From contig NC_079412.1 in NCBI RefSeq assembly GCF_026213295.1, positions 11,259,695 to 11,323,694 of the forward strand: a DNA stretch of 64,000 bases, given 5' to 3'. This document shows positions 29,366 to 43,100 of this stretch, piece by piece; position 1 is the first letter of the stretch, and every line of letters begins with the position of its first letter. A model generated the notes under the pieces. It did no database searches, had not been told where the DNA came from, and was given only the letters and a program-made list of their open reading frames with translations. This DNA is from Gadus chalcogrammus (lineage: Eukaryota > Chordata > Actinopteri > Gadiformes > Gadidae). A program made the translations under genes and the position numbers.

Positions 29366-29440
29366 CCGATAGACATACCGGGGAGTGTAGAGAGTGTGTG
29401 AGAGAGGGAGGAAGAGAGAGAGAGAGAGAGGGAGGTGCAG
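29324..29440. repeat. GA microsatellite pair
   Basis: Pure GA at about 29324-29364 and a second tract near 29414-29432. Confidence 0.92.
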
Positions 29441-31919
29441 GGAAGGAAAAAACAGACGTGGAGACGTGGAGCAGCAAATGAATGCAGGAACTGTGGAGCA
29501 CCTTGACAGGACAGATCTCTCGCTATGCACAGGATCCACCTCGGGGGACATCTGGCTAATTTCCTGTGAAAACAGCGGACTACTGAGGCACAGGGGAGGC
29601 GGTGGTGGCGGTGGCGGCGGCGGCGGGGGGGAGGCGGGCGGGTAAAGAACTAGGGGGAGGGGGGGAGTGAGGCAGAGTGGTGGAGCCAGACGTCCCTGTG
29701 TATGGGCACAGTGTGGTCAGAGAGGCAGTTTGCTCATCTGGCGCGCCTGACGGAGGACAGGTGGGCGGGGTTGGGGGTGACGCGGGGAGTGTCAGCGGTG
29801 AGGATGTGTCTGGGAGGAAGCAGCTGTGGTGGGGACCCCATCCCCGTCTATGGCACAGAGGTGGTGGTGGGTGATTATGCGGCACAGTCCCTAATCTACA
29901 TCCCCCCTGGGATACCCATGCCCCAGCAGCTCCGTAGCCGCTGTGTGTCTGGGTCCCCTAAACCATCCAACCCTGAGACACTCATGCGTACCGAGGGACA
30001 AACACAGGAGCACACACACCGGTCCTTTATAATATAATGGATATTATTCCCCTGTTCTATATCTGTCGCTTCCACCGATCCAGTTCCAACACTCCCACAC
30101 ACACACACAGGTGTGCAACCACACACACAAACACATAACCGCACACACAAATAGCGCAGCACACACACACAAACACAACAGAACAATGGAAAGGGTAGAA
30201 AGTGAATGGCAGCAGAATAATATTTTTTCTTGTTAATAATCCCACATGCAGATCCCTCTTCTTTAAAAAAAAAAAAAAGGGTACATGGTCACAACATACT
30301 GGTGGAGTCTGAACCGCACCAGAATTGAAAACCAAATCAAAAGTCTAAAACAAGCCGACGTACGAACGCGACACAAGTCGCACGCACCCCGCCGTGAGTT
30401 GCGAACTACGCTGGCATAGGAACACCATAATTGTCAGTCTGAACTCGGGGAATACTTGCCTCCCAAACAAATCTCTGTATCTAATGAGCGCCGTCTCCCA
30501 TGCATTCCTCCTAATGCTCCAGCAGAGAGCGGGACGGGGGGCCTCATCGCTCCACCGTTGGTAAACAAAGGAGGCCGTTATATAGGAACGGGGCCGTCAG
30601 AAGGAGGCGCCCCCCCCCCCACCGGGAGAGAGGAGAGAGGGAGGTAGAGGGGAGAAGGAAGAAGGAGAAGGAAGAAAGAAGGAGGGAAAGAAGAGATGTT
30701 CCCTGAAAGGTCACGCTGATTGTCTTTCCCTAAATATGCTGGCCTTTTCAAAATTAACTTGGCAAAGGCGATATTTTCCACAAAGCCTGCATCATGAATC
30801 AAAGAAGCATCTATAGTTCAAACCTGAAGGTTAGAGAGCCTCCCTGCTTCTGCCATCGCCTCCCTCCCCCGCCCCCCGCCCATCCACCCCCTGCCGGAGT
30901 TGACATCTTCAGTAATTATGTAATTAACACCATGGCAGGACTAATTTCAGAGATAGTGCGTTCTAATTGCATTCGGGCGCTCATTAGTTAAGCCAAACAT
31001 TGGGCTGGAGCTGCGCAGGTGCGGCGACGGGCCGAAGGCGACTTGTTGGGGGGGAGGCGGCGGCGGCGTCAATGCCTTGATTGGTTTGCTGTTGATATTG
31101 CTGACGGAACAGTTTTTTTTTGTCATTTGCCGATAATTACCCTTGCTCTCTTATACAACGGAAAGCCACTAGTCTCTGCTGAAATAACTGATTAAGGTGC
31201 ATCCCTTCTGCTGCCGGGATGCTGATGCTGTGAAGACGCAAGTCACGTCCCACGCTGGATGCACTATGTTGACCCGCATGTTCTGCTATCAAATGAATGA
31301 ATATGCAATAGGTTGGAGGTAGTAAATATATGCATCCCATGTAAATGCTCATTTTCACATATTTATGTAATGATAATTCCAAGGTTAATGATGGATAAAC
31401 CAATTAAATTTGCTGCAACAGCGGGTAACAATCATTTTGTTAGTGGCCTTCAAAACAATACACAAATATCGGTCACTCAATCATCAAATGATAAATTATG
31501 TAAATTGCTTAACTAAAAAACAACAAATTATAATTAAAGAGATATAATGTTGACTACCTAAGACTGAAACATGACAATTTGTTCCGGCCGTGCCTTAACA
31601 TCCTGACAACCCTCCTGTCATCAGTGGACATCACTTCATGACAACACTGTGACACCCTGGCCAGCCACGAGACGAGACGTTCTAGTCCCTGCAGCACCAG
31701 CTCTGTCCCTGGGCCCCGTGATGATTTCTTCAATTAAAGCTTCCTGGCAGAGTGGGGCCGAATGCTTAACTAGGCAGAAGCGGGTCTGCCACCAGCTAGC
31801 GCCTGCGGTAGCCCTGGGCTGCCTTTTAACAGCTCATTCATCAGCGCCGGCTCCACCACTGGGCCACCTGTTCTGACACCATGCAGGGACCGAGCCATTT
31901 GCATTCCGTTACCCTACCG

Positions 31920-31958
<39 letters not shown>
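31920..31958. repeat. Poly-C run of 39
   Basis: Thirty-nine consecutive C, the longest mononucleotide run in the window. Confidence 0.95.
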
Positions 31959-31960
<2 letters not shown>

Positions 31961-32296
31961 CCCGTGCCCGCCCCTGCTCCCTCCCTCCTTCTATCTTTTC
32001 TCTCCATGCCACTTTCTTCCCCTGTTATTCTCTTGCCACCTTTACAACTTTAAAGTTCCTTGGTGGCAGCTCTGGCAGATAATTGAATGGTGGGGTTTGA
32101 TTTAGTTGGAAATCAATTTGGGAAGGGGGGGCTTTTCATTCATTATGCACCTTGGCTTTGGTGATACGCCTAAAACCCCTCAAACTTTGGCAGGGTCTCG
32201 AACAATGTCAATTCAAAGTGAAAGTAAGGAGCCTTGAGTGAGGCTGACGGGGCTGACTGGGATACAATTGGACGGAGGCTGTGAGGCAGAGAGACT

Positions 32297-32322
32297 GGGG
32301 GGGGGGGGGGGGGGGGGGGGGG
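32297..32322. repeat. Poly-G run of 26
   Basis: Twenty-six consecutive G, about 340 bases after the poly-C run of 39. Confidence 0.95.
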
Positions 32323-34229
32323 AGGGTGAGGTAGTGGGGAGAAGCGGCAGCGGGGAGAGGCGCTGTTTGTCTGGACGGATAGACCTCCGCTTCACACCTC
32401 TCCCCCCCCCGCCTCCATTCTCCTTCTCTTCCATTGTCGTCCTTTGTCGCGCCCGACCCTTCCTTACTCTTACACTATCTTCTGTCTTGGTCCCCCCCCC
32501 CCTGCACGGCGCCCGCCCCCGCCCCTCCCTGGGAGCGTCTCACCCTGTACTCTTTGTCACCACCAGGTGCTGCTGTGAAATAAGGAGAGCTGCGTTGGCA
32601 GGAGGCAGCCAACCACGTAGCTTGACATTTTAGCCGTCTCCCTGTAGACACATATGGCAAGCATGTGGGCGGATGTGTGAGTGAGTGCGTGTGTGTGTGT
32701 GTATATGTGTTAGTTTGTATGTATGTGTGTGTGTGCGTGTGTGTGTCGTTATGTGCTTTAGAGTGCTGGAGGATGTGTGTGTGCATGCATTTCTGTGTGC
32801 ACGTGTATGTTTGTTGCAGTGTGTGTGTCTGTGTGTGTGTGTGTGTGTATGTGTGTTTGTCTCGTAAAATCCATTTGTTATTTCGGTGCGGGTGTTTTGT
32901 TGTGCTATGTTGGAGTCGATGTGTTTGTGTTTATCTGAATTAAAGGTCTGTTGGAGTTATTCTTTATTTCCGAGTGCATATGTAACTGTGTCCGCCAAAA
33001 CGCCGGCTCTGAAACAGTGAGTGTGATCGTTTACAAAGAAGCGTGACAATGTAATGCTGCATAATAGAGTATAATGCCCTATGTGTATTTGAAAACAACT
33101 TGGCACTATTGTGTTGAAATATGGAAGTGTTTCACCAGAACACATTCAGTAAGCACTTTGCCGGGTATAAGAGCTTTTTGTAAGCACTCCTCAACACGGG
33201 CTAAAGGCTTGAATAACAGCTTTCAATAAAGGAAAGGATAACATTGTCAATTGAATAAGTCCGAGCACACCGAGAGGGATGCACAAATGGACACTTGGCA
33301 TCAGAGGGACTGCTGAGGGCATCAGAGGAGTGGATCATTGAAGGTTTTTCTCCTCTTTTAAAGTGTTTTTCTCCCTTTTTCTTTACCCCCCCCCTCCCTG
33401 AGGCCTATACTACCAAACCCCACAAACAAACAGTTGTTTGTGTCCTAAACACCGTTGTGGGGGGGCGGTCCCGAGGCGCCGCTAGCTTGGCCAAAGCCCC
33501 CCTGCATATGGTAATCTGTGGGCCGCTCTGACCTTGATAGGGTCTGTTTGCAGGGTGTTGGACCCCCTAATTCATCAGAGACAGGCCATTAGCTGGTCAT
33601 CCAGCCCCACCAACATACAAGGGAGCAGGCAGGGAAAGTTCTCAGGGAAACAGCAGCAGCCCCGTTCCTGAGATATCATTAGTTACTGCCTTTCAAAACT
33701 GCTGAATTGGGACACTTACCTGACTTGCCCCATTTTTTGCGCCACTAGAGCCAAGATGTTGATGAATGGTTGTTAGAGACTGTCACCCGCATGAGCATGG
33801 AGAGAATAGGGTTAAGGACACATCCCGGCAAACCTTAAACACATGCGGTCTCAAGTGATGAACCTCAAAGGCTCAGAATGCATTCAGTGCCATTGATCAG
33901 AGGAAGATGTTGTTTTTCCACCGGCAAATTAAGTGCAAACATCACATTGCTAGTATAAACACTCCCTCACCTCAGATTTTCCGACATCCATTCAGAGTTA
34001 CATTTTGATTACCTCTCGGAAGGATTAACCGCATATGTAAATTGTGTGTTTTGAAGCAATTTCCAAGATGGCCAAGGGTAGCTGCATGAGGTCAGTGATT
34101 GCGAGGTCGCCTCATATATCTCGATGGCAAGTGAGATGGAATAGTAATTACTCCTGTGGATCTCTGCACAGAGGAGCAGCCTCTATCTCGTAAGCGCCCG
34201 TGATTGACAGCCTCAATAAGAGACTAGCA

Positions 34230-34260
34230 CCCCCCCCCCCCCCCCCCCCCCCCTCCCCCC
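34230..34260. repeat. Poly-C run
   Basis: Twenty-four C, one T, then six or more C. Confidence 0.92.
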
Positions 34261-35339
34261 CGGCACACAGCGCTCCGCTCCCTCGGCGGCTGGTCAGACC
34301 CATCGTCTGGTACTCCCCCCCCCTCTCCAGGCAGGGCACGGGTGACACCCCGCCTCTGATGATCCTGCCCGTCACATCCATCATGCCACCCGGCTCACCC
34401 CGAGAGAGGGCCCGGCCCAGGGAATCTAATCAGACGCTCTAATTGAGGAGCAGGGCCAGGCCAGACCGGGGCTGGGGGGGGCCGGGCTCCGGCGGGAGGC
34501 CAGCTCGGGGGACGTCAATAACGCGCGGCGGGTGTCGATTCATCAGCGCTCCTTAATGCCATTAGCCCTGAGCGCTCGCGCTCTGCATCGCTCCATCATT
34601 CCATCGCTCGCACTTGAGTCTTTTTTTTTTCTTTTTTGGGGGTTCCACCGTTCCCTACCACCCTCCCCTCCCTCCCCGCTCATCGCCTCCAGCTATCTAA
34701 TTGTCTCATTCCCAAAACTTTTCCCAATCTCTTTGTCTCCCTCTCATCTCCGATCCCGATCTCTCTGTTCTGTTTTCTCATTACGGTACTCCTTCTCCAA
34801 CTATCTCCTCTGACTAATCTCTCCGTAGGCAATAACACCCACTGCCTTGCATAGCAAGGGCAAAGACACGGCAGTGTTGCACCTATACAGACGGTGTTTG
34901 CACTAAGTTCTCCATACCGAGCCACTCATTGGCGTTAACCCCGGCCCAGCCCCTTGGAGCCCCCCTGCTGGCCTCCCTCCCTCCCTCCCTCTCCCAGCCC
35001 TCCCCTCCGTCTCCTCCCCCAATATGTTGTCCCTCTTAGTCTCCAACAAAGTGTGGCGCATGTTCCAGCTGTTTATTAAGCAACGCCAGAGCTTCCTGGG
35101 AGCAGGTGATGCAGTCAATTACTCCACAATTACTGGGGTAATTATGCAAAGGAGCAGAGAGGAAAGCCATGGTGGAAGCAGGAGAGAGGAGACGGAGAGG
35201 GCCTTGGCATGGACCGAGGAGCGCTCCTGGCAGCGGCCGGGGCCGACGATGGCAGGTGAGGCAGACCTTGAAGTGACAGTGCCAGAGAGAGTGCTAAAAT
35301 AGAGGACAACATGCCCCTCTCACCTGTCAGAAACACCCA

Positions 35340-35433
35340 CGCAAGCACGCACACAAACACACACACACAAACACACACATAGACACACACACAGAAAAAC
35401 ACACTCACACTTGGGACACACACACACATACAC

Positions 35434-35464
<31 letters not shown>

Positions 35465-35470
35465 GAGACA
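35340..35470. repeat. Compound CA repeat
   Basis: CA units with AAAC, AGAC and CGCA interruptions. Confidence 0.9.
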
Positions 35471-35981
35471 CACCCACACACTCGGACACACGTAATAGGA
35501 GTACACAAATAACTGCCGCAACCCATGAGTGTGTGTATATGTGCATGTGTAAAAGTACACATGCATGCATACATTAACATATATACTGTAGCTATAAAAA
35601 ATAGGGACCTGTCCCAGTCAACCCCCTGGGCCCTCGAATGACATCCAGATGCCTTTGTGTCTGTGTGTGTTTATGCGTGTGTGTTTGTGTGTGTGTCTGT
35701 GTGAATGTATGTCCCTTTTTCATGTCTGCACGAGTGCCCGGACCCGCTGTTTTTGTTTTGGACAATCGGTTTACAGCGTTTCTGCGTTGTTGCTCGTTTC
35801 ACTGTTTTTTCTCTCGCCATACCGTGGAGCTCCACTCCCCAGACAATTAGCTGTCGCGTACCCGAGAGGCATTGCAGCAAGGCGGGGACCAGGGAGGGGC
35901 GGAGGGCTGGAGGGGGGGGGGGGGGGCGGGAGGTGATGTAGAGGGTAGAGAGGAAGGAGAGAAAAACAATGGGCAGATAGA

Positions 35982-35982
<1 letters not shown>

Positions 35983-36055
<73 letters not shown>
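35983..36055. repeat. GA microsatellite
   Basis: Pure GA of about 36 units, preceded by a poly-G run near 35912-35926. Confidence 0.95.
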
Positions 36056-36058
<3 letters not shown>

Positions 36059-37645
36059 CGATAGAGTAGAAAAGGTAGAGCATAAAGAAGGAGGTGAAGG
36101 AAGGATGGGGATGGCACAAATCTGCAGGGAGTTGTTTGCATCCCATATATGTTTGACGCCAATGATAAATAAAATAAGTGCTTGGTACAGCTCCTATTAC
36201 GGTGGCTGTACTCAGTGCTGCTTAACATGCGCCCCCCCCCCCCCCCCACCCCCGCCCACCGCCGCCGCCACAAATCACCCGCACAGGACTATTTCACACG
36301 GACGCTCCCGTCAAGTCAACCCCGGCATCCAAGTTTGGGAGCAAATTGAACCGCTCGCCAGGCTATTCTCAAACAAAAAAAAGTGTCAGCTGGAAGAGCA
36401 GGCCTCTCCATATTGGCTGACGTGGGAGCTTTATGCGCTGGGATTGAAAATAATTTAACTGGCAGGGTGAACGGTGAATTGCTTAGTGTCAGCTCATCAC
36501 TTAAGGAGGAGTGTTGGGCGGGTGTAATGCCTCCCTGTGCGGTGGCTTCCCACGAATGGGTCTCCAGCCAGCCATCCCTTCTTAACCCCCCCCCCCCCCC
36601 CCCGGCTCTCCCCACACACCCCTCCATCGCTGGGGATAGAGTGGGGGCGCTGGACACTAAGCTTGCGTCGTGACCCACTCCCCCCGCCACCACCCTCTCT
36701 GCATTTGTTCCTACATCCGAAGGAACGCGTCAGTCTCCCGTGAAGCGGCGGCGCGGTAATGTGGTCGACGGGAGGTGCTCGCCACCACAGAGTCGGCAGG
36801 GCGACGGCGTGCGTAACAAAACGCTCGGGCAGGAGTGTAGGTGCAACAACTCGGCGATCGGAACTAATCCGAAATGGGAAATAACGACAGAAAAAAAAAG
36901 AACATGACTCTTTGACCGCAATACTTCCTGAAAATGGAAGAAGAGAAAAAGGTACAGAGCACAAAAAAAAATGAAAGAGATTTGTCCTTGGGCATTGCAA
37001 TGTTCTTTTTCATTTTCCTTCCGTCTATCTGTCTGTTTGTCTTCGGCGTGTCGGCGCCGCTGGGCCGGTCACGTGACCCGCCCATGTTAGTGGAGGCGAG
37101 CGCAAAGGGAATTACCTCACAGCTCCGTATCTCAAATCTGTGGGATTAAGCTCCATTAAACACGGAGCGCTGCCCGGCTCTATCTGGGGATTCACTCTGA
37201 GACAGAGAAGGAGAGCTCCAGGGGGGAGGAAGAGGAGGTGGGGGGGAGGAGGAGGAGGCGGCGGGGAAGGAGGGCGCTGCCAGGGGTAGAATAGCGATGA
37301 AACGTCCTTCACCTTTATCGACCAAATTCTATATAAAAAAAAACATGTCGAAATAAAAAATTGCTTGTCTCCTCTCCTACACAGTGGGGCGGGGGGGGGG
37401 GGCGGGGTAGTGGTGGGGTAAGGGGTGTGGGCGGGGTACAACAGTCTGGCCGGCGTCGTGTGGTCCCCGGGAGGAGAAGCCCTTCCCCCGGGGCCGGGCC
37501 GCACGCGTGGTGAGAAGTGACCACTGCTGGGCCGGCCTGCTGCCCCCGCAGCAGGCCGGGGAACAGTACACATACACACGCCAACACCCACGCATGCACA
37601 CACGTCTACACCCCAACACAGCACCAACACACACACGCACAAACA

Positions 37646-37713
<68 letters not shown>
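37646..37713. repeat. CA microsatellite
   Basis: Pure CA tract. Confidence 0.95.
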
Positions 37714-37718
<5 letters not shown>

Positions 37719-38117
37719 GGTGATTTCATTTTCATGCAATCAACAGAGTTCTATGGCTTCAAGGATAAAGAAGCAGCAGGTTAATGGGTTTGAATTAAGC
37801 TGTTGTTAAACTTTGTATTAAATGGCTTTTTAAAAAGTGCACTAACTGTGTTGCATCAGCGCAAATGAAGGTCAATGGTAAAACCACTGGTGTGGCTTTA
37901 TTCACAGCCCAGAGTGTGTCCAGGGGCTGGGGCTCCAACATCCATCCTAGTATGATAACAAGTTCTAACTGACTTTCTTCTTGTTGTGCACACAGGAATC
38001 CGTTTGTACATTTCTCCCAAAGTATATTTCTCCCACTTCCCTCCAATGAAGCAGCAGGACAGCAAGAAAACGAAAAAATAAAACCCAGGGTGGTCCTGTG
38101 ATGAAGAAGTCCTGTTT

Positions 38118-38287
<170 letters not shown>

Positions 38288-38562
38288 GTCAGTCTCCCCC
38301 TGTGTCTCTCTACCTCTCTCCACCCCTCTCTCCACTCCAGGCTGTTATTGATCTGATCTCCTCCTCTCAACTGGAGAGTGATTCATGTTCACCCCCCCCC
38401 CCCCCCCTGCCCCCTCTCCCCCAACAGGCTTCCATTCACCAAACACAGACACAGCTCAGTCATGTGCTGCTTCAATCTATATGTCCATCTGTTTCTCTCT
38501 CGCCTCTCCCCTTCCCGGTCCTCTGGCAGGTCATCCTGTTGTCCAGATAGGACCACAGTGGC

Positions 38563-38824
<262 letters not shown>

Positions 38825-39607
38825 TGTATGTGTATGTGTGTATGGTTCAGAGACACTCTGTGTGGATGCTGGCTTACCTCATTCACAAGGTCCCTTTCTT
38901 TATCTGTACAGAAAATAACAATGTTTTATGTATTTCTCAAAGGGATGAGAAATATGAAAGTCAATGTTGTTACCTTATTGGTATCTTTTGACCTAAACGA
39001 AGAATTCTATAAACGTTGGCTTGGTTTGAAGTGTCGAATTCCACTCTTGCTAATACTTATTATTGCAAATGTGTGTGAAGATTCGAATGGAATACCATGC
39101 ATGAAGTCAAAATATAAATAATAATAATAATACTATTAACAAGACCAGTTAATAGTAGTCTCCTTTGGGAAATCTTTTCTCCCGATTGCATGATTCTTCC
39201 TGGCAAATATTCTAAGACAAATGTCAATTGAATGTCAACATTCAACATTGTCTGTCATGATGCTACCACTACCCATCAGTGGGTTACATACTGTTCGTGC
39301 GATCATCAAGCCGAGGAAATCGGCTTGCGGAAAAGGGAATTTAAATAAGAGTAATAAATCCTATTCTGCAAGATATATATGTAGTTATGCATAATGGGGC
39401 CACCTGTGCTTGTACTTATGAATCTGGGTACGGTTTCATCTTGGCTCAAAGTCATCTCTTGTCTCACGAAACACGTAAAACCAAAACGCTTTTCAGAGGG
39501 AGCCCAATTTCCCTGTTTATTCAAGTCTCATGGCTCAGTGTGTTCAAGTCCATACACACATACCCATCCAGGGAGAAATGAAAGAGAGCAGTGCAGCTCT
39601 ACTACCA

Positions 39608-39779
39608 GCACACACACGCACACACATACACACATGCGCATGCTGGACACACGCACATGCACATGCACAAACACACACACACAGACACTCGCATGCACAC
39701 AGACATAAACACGCAAACACTTACACACACACGCACACACAGACGCATGCACGGACGCACAAACACACACATGCACACA

Positions 39780-39829
<50 letters not shown>
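39608..39829. repeat. Bipolar CA then GT repeat
   Basis: An interrupted CA tract (39608-39779) turns directly into a pure GT tract (39782-39829) on the same strand, giving a self-complementary arrangement. Confidence 0.93.
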
Positions 39830-39832
<3 letters not shown>

Positions 39833-39985
39833 GCAGTGGCACATAAAAGCCCATACCTCTGTTCCAAAGTGTAGAAATTAATTGAGTGAAAAAAATCGGC
39901 TGTTTAAGGTTGGATCGGGTTATAGGCGGCAGTGTAACAATTGTTTTCTGTTAGCCCGGGGCTATATATCGTTCATTGTAGCGCT

Positions 39986-40176
<191 letters not shown>

Positions 40177-43100
40177 AGACTCTGTTCGGCCCTCCATCCC
40201 TCCCCTTCTCCCCCCTCACTCCCCTCCAGCCCCCTCCCTCCCCCTTTGCCCCACCATCCATCCCCTCGCCTCCTCCTGTATTCATCAGTCATTTTTTCCC
40301 AGACAGTCGACCACATTTTTGATTCATTTTTATCTATCCAATTTTCATCTGTCGCCGTCAAGAGTTGGCGAGTATTTTCCAACCCCACGCTGTAGCAATA
40401 ACAGACTCCATTTATACAATTATATTTCCTCCGCCTGTTTTTTCTGTTTTATGTATACAAATATTTTAGGTCTGAACATATGTACTGCACATTCAGCGAT
40501 GCACATTTGCATGATTTCTCAGTTGTAGGTTTTTATCTACTGGCATGTATTTGGTAAAAAAAAATAAACGCCAAAACAAGCAATTGGATCATTTTTTCAG
40601 GCAGAGATAATAATTAAATGTGTATGTGTCTGCGCATCTGTCTGCATGCACGCATCATTACTGGGTGACAGTGGCATTAACAGGGGACCTGAGTCGACAC
40701 ACAAGGAGGCAAGCGCTCAGCACCCCCTTGGGTTTCAACAAATGACTCATTCTCTTCCACTCATTAGCATGCATCCTGCAAATCCATCTACACCAGTCTG
40801 CCGCTGCCTTTTGTTTCATCGATATCCAGGAAGAAAAAAAACACAGATACAAAAATAAATTAAATACAAAACAAATACCAGAGTTCAGAAGAGGAGGAAC
40901 CGGAAAAGAGAGAGAATTGTGTTCAAAGTCACGGGGGATTGAAGGAAAGCGTTTTGGGTGTTTTTTGACTAGGGAACCATGTGATATATAGAGGGGTGAG
41001 GAAACATCTCGTCAGATTGCTGTGCGGAGAACAAGCATCATGAAGGAATGGCAGATGTTCAGGCTGTTAAGGCAGAGGCGTGGCGCGTCACAAATGACAA
41101 GGAGACATTAGAGCTGGCAGAGGAAAGTGAAGCCGGAACAAACAAGCTGTATCCTACGAAAACTAAACAAGAAAGGCCAGAGAAGACAGAAGAATAATTA
41201 GAATAAAGGAGAAGTTTATCTGCCTAAGTGATTCTCCCCACTCTGCCTAGAGCAGACGGGTTAAACCGCAGAGCCTCCATTTAGCTCCATTTCAGTGGCC
41301 TTTCATGTAGAATATCAATACTTTCAATATCACTTTGAGGAAAGCACATTCTTCACCCTGTATATAATTCCATACAAACACTTTGCTATTCTCTTTGAAC
41401 TTAACGGCCCCTACTCATCATTACACCCTCTCTCTCCCTCCCCTCCCCTCCCTCTTTGAAGAGTGGATGTTGGAATACGGGTGCATTTTTATTTTTGCAG
41501 TTATTAAATGCAACACAGCAGCAAATTACATCTAAACTTCTGTGCCAGCGGTTAATAATACATGGGCGTTGACGTACAGCCGCGCCGCAGAGCAAATATG
41601 AAACGTAGCCGACAAGCACGGCGGCAACTGTACACCACATGGCCCGGCGCATCCCCGAGTATTAATACATTCATCGCGCTGCAAACATTTCTGCAGATGG
41701 GGCAGAAAAATCATCCGTGAAATCTGGACTGGACTTTATTGCATCAAGAGAAGATATTGTGTGCGTCCACCTGCATCCCCCTGGCTCTTTGTTCCAAAAC
41801 GACGGCCCCCCGTGTCTAATGCAGATGAAAGGACCCCGGTGTCCCTGGACCAGCGGGGGACAGGGAGCGGGCCTACAGGATCTGAGGAAACGGGCGTCCC
41901 TGGACCTGGAGCGTGCCGCTCCCCGTGATGGAAGACCTAGATCGAGGTGAGGCTAGCTTGGGGAGTTTGGGGAGGAGCCGGGACCAGGAGAGCGAGAGCA
42001 GTTCATCGGTTTAGGAAGAGTCTCACTCCCACGAGGTCTGCCAGGCTTTTTCATGCGATCCATGTCATGCATTTTACAGGTCTTTCTGTAACAGGAATCT
42101 GCTGGATAGCCCAGACCTCCGCCGGCCCCTCTGGTCGGGGCCTGTGGACGGGCCGCCGCACCGCCAGGCTTTGAAGCACCGGGAAGCAGCCTAAAGCCTG
42201 CTGGAGATCATTAAAAAGAGATACCCTTGTTCCCAGTTAAGAGTGGCGCTTAAACACCTGCTTAGAGTTTCCAATTTGTACCATCCTGTTTCAGACATGC
42301 GACTTGCCAGATTTTGTAAGTCGGAAATTGATGATACTGCCTTGTGAAAAATCATTTTCCTGCCTGGATTGACAAGTTAATCGAGAAAATATCAGCGCTC
42401 CACTCGCTGTCTCACCAGACACAGCTCTTGGAAGAGGCGTATGCACTGAACATATGCATACCTTTTCGTCACATTCCTGCCTTTGTTTCTCCAGTTTTCA
42501 TCCATTTTCCATCGACTCAACAAACAGCACGCCACACCAACCAAGCCCAACCCGCCACACATCCCGGGCCTCTCTGTGTAACAGTAGGCCGTTCTGTCTC
42601 GCTCGTCCCAGGGGGGGCTCGCGTCGTATCAAATGTGGGATTACTTGACTGCTCGGCTGCATCTCAGGTGATCATGGAGATAATGAGAGTCATGTGATTC
42701 ATGGGGCAAAGGCAACGCTCCTTACATTTCAAACATCCCTATCCGACCGAACCCTTTACCGGCTATGAATAAGTGATGCTGACGGGCGCATCCAATTTTA
42801 CAATCTTTCTCCTCTGTCTGTTTTATGATCTTCTCTACTCCATAGTGGGTTTGTGTTGATTTTGATTCAAGGGGCCTTCCGGAGGCGGATGCCTCAGTGA
42901 ATGATGAGTGATTCTGTCCACCGTATTACAGTCAACTGCTCACGTCCGTGGTCAGCAAATCATAGCAAATCTTGTTTACAGAGGCGGCCCGGACTGTGGT
43001 TCAATCAATCCCAGTTCAGAAGGACAACTCAAAGTCCTCAGCTTGAGCCAAATATTCTGTATCGCCCCCCCCCTCCTCTCTCCCAGTGGATGTTTTTATT

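Larger units (their letters stand above)
25611..31919. other. Gene-free stretch
   Basis: No supported gene. Long frames near 27843-28267 and 29677-30037 were examined and show no family motif or consistent splice context. AT-rich unique DNA at 30690-31015 and 31130-31560 is the best candidate for conserved noncoding sequence in this part. Confidence 0.55.

Noticed and set aside
29677..30037. Frame with a protein-like look starting MVEPDVPVYG or MGTVWSERQF
   Set aside because: Glycine- and valine-rich chance reading next to a GGC/GGT repeat; no family motif and no partner exons found.
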